Assembly (NCBI GenBank): GCA_024196135.1
Contig: JAMQCK010001037.1
Span: 1-12,794 of the forward strand
Direction of reading: 5' to 3'
DNA: 12,794 nt
Source of the DNA: Pleurotus ostreatus/Saccharomyces cerevisiae fusant
Lineage: Eukaryota; Opisthokonta
The translations under genes and the position numbers were made by a program. Below, piece after piece: positions 1-7,846 of the stretch (the stretch's first letter is position 1; each line of letters starts with the position of its first letter). A model generated the notes under the pieces. It saw only the letters and a list, made by a program, of their open reading frames with translations, was not told the DNA's origin and ran no database searches.

Positions 1-2098
1 AGCACGTTCCGCACCGTCTCCGTGAACTCCTCCGCCTTCGCGTTGAACACCTGCTTCAGGCGCTGCCACCGCTTGTGCGCCTGCGCGAGCTCCTGCGTCA
101 GCGCGGCCTTCTCGTGCTGCCACGCGTCCGCGCTCGCCTGCGGGAGCGCCGTGTTCGCGTTCGCGTTCGTGTTCGCGCCCTCCGAGATCTGCTGCCGCAG
201 CGCCTCGTTCTCCTTCTTGAGCGCCTCGAGCGCCTCCGTGCGCGCGGCGAACCAGTTCGCTTCTGGGCTGTCCGTCGCGGTGAGGATGCGCGTGTTCGGC
301 GGGACGTAGCGCCCGCCGGCGATCTCGCCGCCGAGCTCGAAGAGTGTCTGCTCGAGCTGGTCGAGCTGCTCCAGCGTCTCGGCGTGCTTCTCCTCGGAGG
401 CCTTGAGCTCGGCACGCAGGTGCTCGGTCTGCTGGAAGAGGTCGCTCGGGTTCTCGCCCGCGCGGGCGACCTCGGCGGCGAGCTTCTCGTTGGTGGACTT
501 GTACTCGGCGAGGAGCTCCTCGAGGCTTTGGATGCGGAGCGTTGCGGCGGGACTGATGACGGTTGACGAGTCGCCGTCAACGGACATGGACTCATCGCCG
601 CCAGGCGCGTTGTCCTGTTCCTTCTCGTAGGTGCTCTGTGTATAGTGTCAGTGATCATAAGACGGCCATATAGTGCATTACTCACTACCATGGACTTGAG
701 GAAATTGATTTCACGTTCCCCAAGAGTAACGCGGTCATTTAGACGACGTTCCTTGTCCTTCAACTCGTCGATCTCGCTCTTCGCAGCATCGAGCTCGCGC
801 TTTGCCGCATCGAGTTCACCGGCCATGACCTGATCAGAGTCAGATAGTTTACTTTCAGATATACTCGCAGACGTACCATCAGCTCTGTCTGCTTCACCCT
901 CAGCGCCGCGCTCTTGTTCCCGAGGTCGTCCGCGAGCTGAGCCTGCGCTCCTCGCAACTTCGACACCTCAGCGGCAAGCTCCGCCGCCTGCGTCGAGTCC
1001 CCGGACTTCGCACTCGCTTGCTGCTGCCAGTGATCCCGCTCCGCCTCCGCCTGCCCGAGCGCCTCGCGCAGCTCGTCGACGGCCTTGATCTTCTTCTGCA
1101 GCGACCGGTTCTCCTCCCTCAATACCTCCACGCTCGCGTGTCGCGCCCGCAGTGCATCGACTTCAGACGAGAGGCGTTCATTCCTCCGCTCGAGAGTCGA
1201 GATGTATGTAGTTTGCCTCGCGAGCTCGGCGGTGATGATGTCGTCGCTTGAGCGGTCCGCGACATCCGCGGGCGCGTTGGTGGGCGCGGCGGACGCAGCC
1301 GCCTCGAGCTCAGCGATGCGGTGGGCGCGGTCGTCGGAGACCGCCTTGTACTCCTCGAGCTCTTGCGAGAGATGTTCGAGGTGTTTGGAGAGGCGGGAGA
1401 CCTCCAGGCGGAGTGCGTCTTGCTCGGACGCGCCCTTACGGCGCATCCGATCATGCTCGTCGGTGAGGTCGGTGTGCTCCTCCTGCAGCGTCTCGTACGC
1501 GGCACGGAGGGTCTTGAGAGTGTTATGGAGGTTGCGCTGCGCGGGGGTTGGTTCTCTGATTCGCACGCGACGATCGGACGCGGACGCACCTTCTCCACCT
1601 CCCATTGTGTCGTTGAGCTCTGCCGTGCGCCCTTCTCTTCGGCTTCACGGTCGGACAAGAAGCGCCTCTCCGTCTCGAGACGCTCGATCTCGGCGTCCTT
1701 GTCTCGCAGCTTGTTCTCGAGCTCATTCTTAGTGGCCTGCAGTGAGACCACCTGCCGCTCGAGCGAGGACTGGGCGATGGATGAGGAGAAAGCCTGCGTG
1801 CGCTGCTGGCGTTTCGCAGAGGACAGCTGAGGATCTACTACATCCTTCAGCACATATGCCGTGCTCAACCTGCAGGTGGCGCACCTTTCTCTAGCTCTGC
1901 TTGCAAGGAGTCCCGCTTCGTAGACGTAATGGGTCTCTGCACAGGTGTACTGGCAAGCGTTGATGCGGCTACCGAGCGCAATGCGGGCCGCGTGGAGGTC
2001 GACCCGGGCGTACGCGCCTGGGACGCGATTGTCGGTCGCGTCGCGGTCGGCGGCCTCGTTGCGCGCGTCACGCGCGTGCGCCGTTCTTCGGGGTTCAT
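1..2098 (-). CDS. MAD1: Spindle assembly checkpoint protein Mad1 (C-terminus cut by window edge)
   Basis: Five exons read on the minus strand: 2098-1885, 1834-1590, 1536-877, 829-686 and 635 to beyond 1. The four introns are 1835-1884, 1537-1589, 830-876 and 636-685 (50, 53, 47, 50 nt), and all phases agree. The visible 632 residues are almost wholly coiled coil after a basic N-terminus (~70 aa). Mad1 signatures are REINFLKSM (~412-420), a Mad2-interaction motif RILTATDSP (537-545; bases 264-290) and WQRLKQVFNAK, which holds the Bub1-binding RLK triplet (613-615; bases 54-62). The window ends within EFTETVRNV, just before the family's C-terminal RWD-like domain of roughly 100 aa. In other fungi the protein sits at nuclear pores and unattached kinetochores and templates Mad2 conversion. 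The start is the first ATG of the frame with basic MNPEERRTR; the first intron's exact acceptor is less certain than the others. It is divergent from the reductase at 2968. Confidence 0.92.
264..290 (-). other. Mad2-interaction motif within Mad1
   Basis: The translated peptide RILTATDSP fits the basic-hydrophobic-hydrophobic ... Pro pattern by which Mad1 captures closed Mad2. It is followed by EANWFAAR, resembling the conserved stretch after this motif in fungal Mad1 proteins. The assignment is by motif recognition only. Confidence 0.75.
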
Positions 2099-2141
2099 GG
2101 GGCTAGGGAGCAGATGTATAAGTTAAGGCGTACGTCGGGAG

Positions 2142-2155
2142 TACGCTGCAGCGTA
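2142..2155. repeat. 14-nt perfect palindrome upstream of MAD1
   Basis: TACGCTGCAGCGTA is self-complementary over its full length. It lies 44 bases upstream of the MAD1 ATG among further GCGTACG words at 2128-2134 and 2157-2164. It could be a dimeric factor site; no known consensus is assigned. Confidence 0.5.
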
Positions 2156-2517
2156 TGCGTACGCGCGCAAAGACCGTGACCGGTCAAAGGATGAATATAT
2201 TTGGGAATTTAGAGCGAGAATTGGTCTTGTTTGGCGCGCGGCCCGAAAGGGAAAAGGGGAACAATGGCGTCCGAGAATGGTAATTTCACAGCCTGTGAGC
2301 AGCTTTCATCAGTTATTCTCGTTTTGCTTCTCATACCATATGCGCTCTTTCGGTAGCTCAGTCGGGCTGGATTGGGTGCCTTACAGCGAGCAAGGAGACA
2401 GCAGACTTTTTTTGAACGCGGCGGACTCGTCAAATCCAAAGCCAGCCCTACGTACTGCTAACTGCTCAGGCCGTACCTTCCTACCAAACATCCAGAGTGG
2501 TTCTTAAACAACTTCCG

Positions 2518-2537
2518 CATCGGTTGGCGAACCGATG
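2518..2537. promoter_or_regulatory. Inverted repeat containing CGG-N8-CCG
   Basis: CATCGGTT, a 4-nt spacer GGCG, then AACCGATG forms a perfect 8-bp inverted repeat. Its inner part, 2521-2534, reads CGG-N8-CCG, the everted/inverted triplet layout bound by fungal Zn2Cys6 dimers. It lies ~430 bp before the reductase ATG and ~420 bp before the MAD1 ATG, so it could serve either gene. The function is inferred from the pattern only. Confidence 0.4.
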
Positions 2538-2873
2538 GATTCAAGAGGCATATTCAGCTCGCAATGGCTCCCACTCGCCTTCCGAAACGTTTCTGTCAGC
2601 GCTGATTCATCACACTGGGCAAGAGGGGCGAGGCGATTACAAAGTCGTGTCGTAGAGTCGAGCTCTGTATGTCAGGCTCGAGAACATCCAGGATGGGCGC
2701 CCACGACGATTGTCGAGGAGGGTATGTGTCCATGGATCGGGTTGCTGTCGCTGCAGAGTGATCTTACAAATCCGTAGATAGCAATGGAACTTCCACTGAC
2801 AATAGCCAACTCTCGAGCCTCGATAGGCATCTTGCGTGCTTGTAGATGTACGCGACTGGAGGGCGCTGCTGAA

Positions 2874-2880
2874 TATATAA
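2874..2880 (+). promoter_or_regulatory. TATA box of the reductase gene
   Basis: TATATAA lies 88-94 bases before the ATG at 2968 and is followed by a C/A-rich leader free of ATG from 2890 onward. This is typical of basidiomycete promoters. The start codon context is ATCACCATGTCC. Confidence 0.65.
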
Positions 2881-2967
2881 TGGACAAGCAGCCCTCATAT
2901 TCCCCATCTCCCAGCCTACACTCATAACCACCCAACAACACCCCTGCACTCACAGTACATCATCACC

Positions 2968-4283
2968 ATGTCCTCCCTCCCCGCCTACCAACTCGCCTAC
3001 CTCACCAGCGCCACCGCGGCCATCCGCACCAAGCTCCCCGTCCCCGCCCCCGGCCCCAACGAGGTCCTCATCGCCAACGCCGCCGTCGCCGCGAACCCCA
3101 AGGACTGGAAGGTCCCGCACTGGAGCTACGCGCCGAACGAGGGGTACGTCGAGGGCAGCGACGTCGCGGGTACCATCGCTGCTGTTGGCGAGGGCGTGAC
3201 GGAGTTCGTCGCCGGCCAGCGGGTTGCGGCGTTTCCGAAGATGTTAGCGTTTGAGAATAAGGTGGGTGTGGGAGGGGATGGGGAGGATATGAGCTAACTT
3301 GCATGGACAGTGGGGCGCGTACCAGGAGTATACGGTCGCTCCTGCAGCGACGACGTTCCCCATTCCGGACAAGACGTCGATCGAAGAGGCGTCCACTATC
3401 CCGCTTGCCGGTATGACCGGCGCGCTCGGTCTCTTCGTCAAGCTAGGGATCCCTGCTCCCGGTAGCGCCGAAGTCGGTGAGTCAATCTACTCCAAACTTC
3501 CACGCTCTCTCGCTCATCTCATTTACCTCTTCTTTAAGCTTCCAATGCTGGCAAAGCACTCATCCTCAATGGCGCGTCAACCTCCGTCGGCGCGTTTACC
3601 ATCCAGCTCGCCAAGCGCGCCGGCTTGTACGTCGTCGGCGTCGCTGGCGCTTCCAAGGCTCTGGCCCTCGAACTCGGCGCCGACATCGTCGTCGACTACC
3701 GCGAGCACAAGGACGAGGCCAGCTTGGTACGTGCACCGGTCTCAATCACGTCGCCGTGACGGTCTAACCTTCGCGCCTAACAGATCCGCGCCATCGTCGC
3801 CGCCACCGGTGGCCGCCCGACGCCCTGGGCGTACGATGCCATTAGCGAGGGCGGCTCCGCGCTCATGCTCGCGAAGGCACTCGCCGAGCTCAACAAAGAC
3901 AACCAGGCCAAAGTGACTGTCCTCATGCCGACGCCCGAGGCGGAGAAGAAGCAGTTCCCATCGACAGTCACCGATGTCCTGACGTACGTGGGCACCTCGT
4001 ATACGGAGGATGAGGAATGTGCGTGGTTGGAGTTATTGTTGAGTGGGCAAAATGATACTGACTGGATCATTTCTTTCGTCTAGTCGCCGCGCCCTTCTAT
4101 CGCCAGATCTCCAAATGGCTAGCAGATGAAAAGGAGCCCTTCATCCCCAACCGGGTCAAGATCATGCCCAACGGACTCGACGATGTGGCGGAGGGTCTTG
4201 CGCTCCTGTTGGACAAGAAGGTTCATGGCGAGAAGCTCGTGTACCGTATCAAGGACACGAAGAGCCTGAATCTCAAGGCATAG
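2968..4283 (+). CDS. Zinc-free MDR-family NAD(P)H oxidoreductase (quinone oxidoreductase/enoyl reductase-like)
   Basis: Five exons: 2968-3261, 3311-3476, 3539-3726, 3784-4018, 4084-4283, encoding 360 aa. Introns are 49, 62, 57 and 65 nt with GT..AG ends and branch points such as GCTAAC; phases are 0, 1, 0, 1. The N-terminal GroES-like half has PGPNEVLI, NPKDWKVPHW, EGSDVAGTIAAVGEGV and FVAGQRVAAF. The Rossmann half has the nucleotide-binding loop LILNGASTSVGA (161-172) and ELGADIVVDYRE. The cysteine-rich structural-zinc lobe and the GHE catalytic-zinc motif of true alcohol dehydrogenases are absent, so it belongs with the zinc-independent, ToxD-like/quinone reductase branch. Such proteins are soluble and use NADPH to reduce enones or quinones. 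Some are trans-acting enoyl reductases of polyketide synthases, but no such synthase is present here and the substrate is unknown. Length is normal for the family. Confidence 0.92.
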
Positions 4284-4580
4284 GGCATAGCCGTGTCTAA
4301 GGAAGATTTACCTAGAGAGTATCCCATCTGTTATCCATATTTCCACTGGATTGTCATCTTGAAAGTGACTTCGCTGGCCATAAAGGCGTCCGCCGCAACA
4401 AACACGAGCAAACTCGGTCTTGCTCCCGATACCTTGTTTTCGTCTGCCCTTCTCGTTGGGACCTCCCCCCAACAAGTCCCTCTCGGTCTCTGTGCGACTC
4501 CCACTACCCCTCTTACCTTTCGCATTCTCTTTCATAGCGTAACCGCCGACGCAATCGCCCGGCCCTCAGCGATCACCATC
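4284..4580. other. Intergenic spacer between reductase and tRNA-Ala
   Basis: About 300 bases covering the presumed 3' UTR of the reductase and the upstream flank of the tRNA. I see no coding sequence, clear polyadenylation signal or repeat. Confidence 0.6.
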
Positions 4581-4661
4581 GGGCGCTTGGCACAGGGGTA
4601 GCGCGCACGCTTCGCATCTTCCGACTGCGTGAGGTCGTGGGTTCAAATCCCACAGTGTCCA
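4581..4661 (+). tRNA. tRNA-Ala (anticodon CGC) with 9-nt intron
   Basis: The acceptor stem GGGCGCT pairs with AGTGTCC (4654-4660) and includes G3-U70, the alanine identity pair; the discriminator is A at 4661. The D arm begins GCAC..GCGC with one mismatch. The anticodon stem is CACGC (4606-4610) with GCGTG (4627-4631). The T arm is GTGGG-TTCAAAT-CCCAC and the variable loop AGGTC. The anticodon loop TTCGCA-T matches the usual Ala loop once 9 nt (4617-4625) are removed after position 37. CGC reads GCG codons. The B box is GGTTCAAATCC. There is no CCA in the DNA, as expected in a nuclear gene. Confidence 0.92.
4617..4625 (+). other. Intron of tRNA-Ala(CGC)
   Basis: Nine bases, TCTTCCGAC, interrupt the loop after purine 37, the canonical nuclear tRNA intron site. 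Removal restores a standard 7-nt loop. Confidence 0.85.
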
Positions 4662-4678
4662 TTGAAGAATTCCATCGC

Positions 4679-4684
4679 TTTTTT
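4679..4684 (+). terminator. RNA polymerase III terminator of tRNA-Ala
   Basis: A run of six T begins 17 bases after the tRNA's discriminator base, the normal form and distance of a polymerase III stop. Confidence 0.85.
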
Positions 4685-5845
4685 GACGTGCTGGGGCAGA
4701 TTTTTAACGAAGAAGGTGAGGAACGAGCAAGATCAGGAGCACGGCGCAGTAGCCGTCTTGACACCGTACGCAGAGTACGCTATGCCAGTGCGAGATTTTT
4801 GTGAAGCTGGTTGCTATCAGGCCATAGCGCAGGGATGGGAGGGTGTATGATTTCATATTGACCGAGAAACCATACGTAGCTACTCTACGTAGCAGAGCAA
4901 CTGCCCTCGATGGCCTGGGGTTCTTATTTCTTGAGAGATATTCCGCATCGCAAGAGCAACGCGGAGTTCAGATGACTCCCGCCGACAAAAGTGGACCTGG
5001 GGCCGATGAGCATGAGTACAACGACAGCCCTAGATCTCAAGCGGAGATGCGCACGGGAGAATGATATCGGATGAGCCAGCAACACTAGCCCGTCGTCAAA
5101 TGTGGTGAGCAGCCGTATCGGCAGCTACGATGGGTCAGCGATTGTGTGCGAGGACCGGAGCAATAAGACACAGCACTCACCCACCGGACTTGGGGTTACC
5201 ATCAGGTTTTCCCCAGTATGTCTTGTGAAGCCACCAAGGGCAACAGAAGAGTCGCACCGGCACTCTGGACGGCGCGAAGGTATACGACGCTATAGCGAGG
5301 GGGTTCAGTGAGAGCCGGAGGGAAGGGGAAGCGAAGCTAGCGGCCTTATATACAGCACCACTTGAGGGTGGGCAGATGCTAGTAGACCTTCGGCGATTGC
5401 GCGGGATGTCGTAGCTTTCCATCGATGGACAGCTTCGACGGTGGTGCGAGAAGGCGAGGATTGGGAGGCGAGAAGGCGTGGAAGGAAGGTTGAAAGTTGT
5501 TGCTTTGGATAGGAAAGGCAGCGTGGATGGATGCCCTCTGGAGTGACCGTTCAAGTTCGATGCGTGCGGACGATTAGTACGAAAACTACCACACTGTCTC
5601 GTCAAGATCCAGTTGTCAAGTCCTTCTTGGTCTGATCATCGTCGAGGTCCTCGCGGTGCGAGTAAATGAGGACCGAGCCACCGACGCGCCAGAGAAGGGA
5701 GCAAATATTTGTTCGTGCAGGAAGAAGTAGCCCGGACCGGAGTTCCCCACCTTACCATCAGCGCTCTAGACGCTCCTAGCCTGCTCGCACTTGACTCTCG
5801 TTTCCATCTCCAACGGAGGCTGCTGGCCAGCGAATTACCCCCACC
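4685..5845. other. Gene-free region upstream of the Erv2-like gene
   Basis: About 1.16 kb in which I recognise no gene. Open frames at 4843-5064 (+), 5102-5311 (+) and 5177-5605 (-) show no family motif or splice-supported extension. Visible details are an isolated TATATA near 5345-5350, the 7-bp inverted repeat GGTCCTC/GAGGACC around 5643-5674, a CAGCGTG word at 5519-5525 and an AT-rich palindrome CAAATATTTG at 5702-5711. The 3' part presumably carries the promoter of the gene at 5846. Confidence 0.6.
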
Positions 5846-7005
5846 ATGTTATCCCGCTTCGCTAGGGCGTTTATCGCCATAATAACCGCCATGGTGAGTG
5901 TGGTAGCGCGATCGGGTCGGCGGGTAATGGACTGCCAGCCGGTCTGATAGCGCGTACGAAGACGGGCGCTTACACGTATACCCCAGCTCCTACTCGCTAT
6001 GCTCGGCTTCTTCCACCCCCCAACACGCACATACTTCGATCCCACGTCCGGGGAGATCTTCGGCGACGGCGGCGTCGAGGGCTCGCTCCGCCAGGACGTT
6101 GCAAAGTTGAACGCTGGCGGTGCCGCTGCGGGAGGTGGCGTGATCATGCCCAAGCTGGGGAATGCGACGGCCAAGTGCGCTCCCCCCAAGCTCCTCAGCT
6201 GCATGCGTGTGTACTGACGAAACTGCGCGATGCAGAGCTGAACTCGGTCGCGCGACCTGGAAGCTATTGTGCGTCCACCCGGGACTGGCCTCGCTCGTGC
6301 GCTGATGACGGGGACAGGCATACCATCACCTTGCGGTTTCCTGAGGTGCGCTCGGCGCTTTTTCAACACGTCCCCCGCCTGATCCAATCGACATATGCAG
6401 AACCCAACACCAGACGAGCAAGAAGCGCTCAGGTCCTACTTTCACATATTCTCGCGACTGTACCCATGTGGGGAGTGCGCGACGGAGTTTCAGCAATTGT
6501 TGAAGAAGTTCCCGCCTCAGGTGCGTTGCATGCCCTGCCCCTGTACTCTCCGATTGACGAAGCGGCTCTACAGACATCTTCACGACGATCTGCATCGCTA
6601 TGGTACGCATTCCTCCCCTTCCCCATCCCCCCTCTCCACCGTCCCCCCTCACCCCACTCCTCACCCTCCCATCTCCCCCACTCATTTGTTGACATTCCAC
6701 CCAGGCTCTGCGACGTGCACAACACCGTCAACAAGCGCCTGCGCAAACCCGAGTTTGACTGCGCCCACCTCGACGAGACATACGACTGCGGGTGCGGGGA
6801 CGACCCGGTCACGCCCACGGACCCGGTGAAGGCGGATGCGCGAGGGGAGGCTTCGGTTGACGATGCAGATGATCGAGGGGTCGTGGACTTGACAGGAGAG
6901 GGCGTGAGGATAGCGAAGGAAGCTCTCGCAGACCCCATGGACCTCGAGCGCGACCCTACGAAGGACGACGTGACGGGCGCGGAGATGATTCGGGGCGGGA
7001 GGTAG
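5846..7005 (+). CDS. ERV2: Erv2-type FAD-linked sulfhydryl oxidase, ER membrane-anchored
   Basis: Seven exons: 5846-5893, 5987-6174, 6236-6268, 6318-6345, 6401-6520, 6574-6602, 6705-7005, encoding 248 aa. An N-terminal hydrophobic segment (FARAFIAIITAM then LLLAMLGFF, ~5-25) acts as signal anchor. The Erv/ALR core follows: GRATWKLLHT (83-92), active-site YPCGEC (Cys122, Cys125), TSSRRSASLW (140-149), structural pair Cys151/Cys168 and shuttle motif CGC (177-179). This is nearly the same cysteine spacing as yeast Erv2. HNTVNKRLRKPEFDC supplies FAD contacts. The enzyme oxidises thiols of PDI-type partners in the ER lumen and passes electrons to oxygen. The acidic C-tail (~180-248) has no HDEL, so the anchor should retain it. 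Three exons are only 28-33 nt, so automatic gene callers may miss them. The start sits in CCACCATG. Confidence 0.92.
5894..5986 (+). other. First intron of the Erv2-like gene, splitting the membrane anchor
   Basis: The 93-nt intron begins GTGAGT and ends CCCCAG, and divides the hydrophobic anchor after 16 codons. Without this exon the protein would begin at the ATG at 5999 and lose most of its anchor, so the choice of start decides whether the product is membrane-bound. Confidence 0.75.
6603..6704 (+). other. Intron with long polypyrimidine tract
   Basis: Last intron of the Erv2-like gene, 102 nt, GTACGC to CCCAG. About 75 nt of it are nearly pure C/T on the plus strand. It joins a 29-nt exon ending TG to a G that completes the conserved Trp149 codon. 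Confidence 0.85.
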
Positions 7006-7022
7006 TCAGTCTAGAGGTAACT

Positions 7023-7132
7023 GCCTCAGGTGCTCGTGTCCGTTGCTTTAGGTGCGCGTATCGGCTGCTTTAGGTACGCGTATCGGCTGCTTCAGATGCT
7101 CGTATCGACTTATTTAGGCGCATGTACGTGGC
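7023..7132 (+). repeat. 22-bp tandem repeat, about 5 copies
   Basis: Copies start at 7023, 7045, 7067, 7089 and 7111. Copies 2 and 3 differ at one base (GCTTTAGGTGCGCGTATCGG versus the same with TAC); copies 1 and 4 are diverged by a few bases and copy 5 is weak. It begins 18 bases after the Erv2-like stop codon, so it probably lies in that gene's 3' UTR. Confidence 0.85.
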
Positions 7133-7715
7133 TTGCTGTATATCTACGGAGGAATTCCCAATCGTTGAAGGCAGTCTTGTAGCGCGCAATGCTCGCGGAC
7201 GATGACGCGTTTCAACGGGACGGGGTGGTCTTCCTCGAGGGGAGACCGGAAAGCGTCCCTATGAGATCGCGGGCGGTGAGCCAACGAACCTATGAGGTGC
7301 ACACGTCGCGTCTTGGTCCTTTCTCTTCTGTCCGGCCCGACGAAGATCGGCAGATCGCATCTTGAGGCTAGTTGTGTCTTGAAGTCTTGAAGGGGGAAAA
7401 GCAAGGGAAGAAAGCCGAACGGCATATCGGTAGAGCATATTCCAAGGAAATGTGAAGGGAGCTTCGAGGCACGCAGTCTTGAGGCACGCGTCTTGAGTTC
7501 TTGCGTCTTGCTCGCGCTTCACTGTCGGGTTTAAAGACGTTGAAGCCATCGGTCTTGCTCTCATTTCTACTCCGCGGTCTAGGGGACGTGGATTGCTTGC
7601 TGCTTGCTCTCACTCCCTTCGCTTGACGCCCGACAAAGTCTTGAATGCATCGTCGGGCACGTCAGGTGGCCCTCACCCGCAAAGCAGGTTCACCCTTGGA
7701 CCACGGTCTGGCGCT

Positions 7716-7741
7716 GGTGTGCCGCCCGCTAGCGGCACACC
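7716..7741. repeat. 10-bp perfect hairpin
   Basis: GGTGTGCCGC, a six-base spacer and GCGGCACACC form a perfect 10-bp GC-rich stem. It is the strongest simple hairpin in the 7.1-9.0 kb gap. Confidence 0.8.
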
Positions 7742-7806
7742 TATCCGGATCCCAAGGGGGTCTTGAGACACACGGCCACGCGCGTTGAGTCTTGCACCTT
7801 GCTCTT

Positions 7807-7846
7807 GCGCCAATTGGCGCTGGGCACGCCTGGCGTGCGTATTTTT
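7807..7846 (+). repeat. Two adjacent inverted repeats followed by a T run
   Basis: The 14-nt palindrome GCGCCAATTGGCGC (7807-7820) is followed after three bases by GCACGCC-T-GGCGTGC (7824-7838, 7-bp stem). Five T follow at 7842-7846. The arrangement would act as a polymerase III stop if transcribed rightward, but no promoter is evident. Confidence 0.6.

Larger units (their letters stand above)
2099..2967. other. Divergent intergenic region MAD1 / reductase
   Basis: About 870 bases with no convincing coding sequence on either strand; the open frames present are short and lack family motifs. It should hold both promoters. Visible elements are a cluster of GTACGC-like words with a 14-nt palindrome close to the MAD1 start, a 20-nt inverted repeat at 2518-2537, and a TATA box at 2874-2880. 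Confidence 0.7.

Noticed and set aside
2351..2372. tRNA-like word GGTAGCTCAGTCGG
   Set aside because: It resembles a D arm, but no pairing acceptor stem, anticodon arm or B box follows within tRNA distance.
5177..5605. 142-codon minus-strand open frame upstream of the Erv2-like gene
   Set aside because: Low-complexity Ser/Pro/Arg-rich translation with no recognisable domain and no splice-supported continuation.
5776..6387. 203-codon minus-strand open frame
   Set aside because: It is antisense to the Erv2-like exons and introns, whose plus-strand reading is strongly supported by conserved cysteine motifs.
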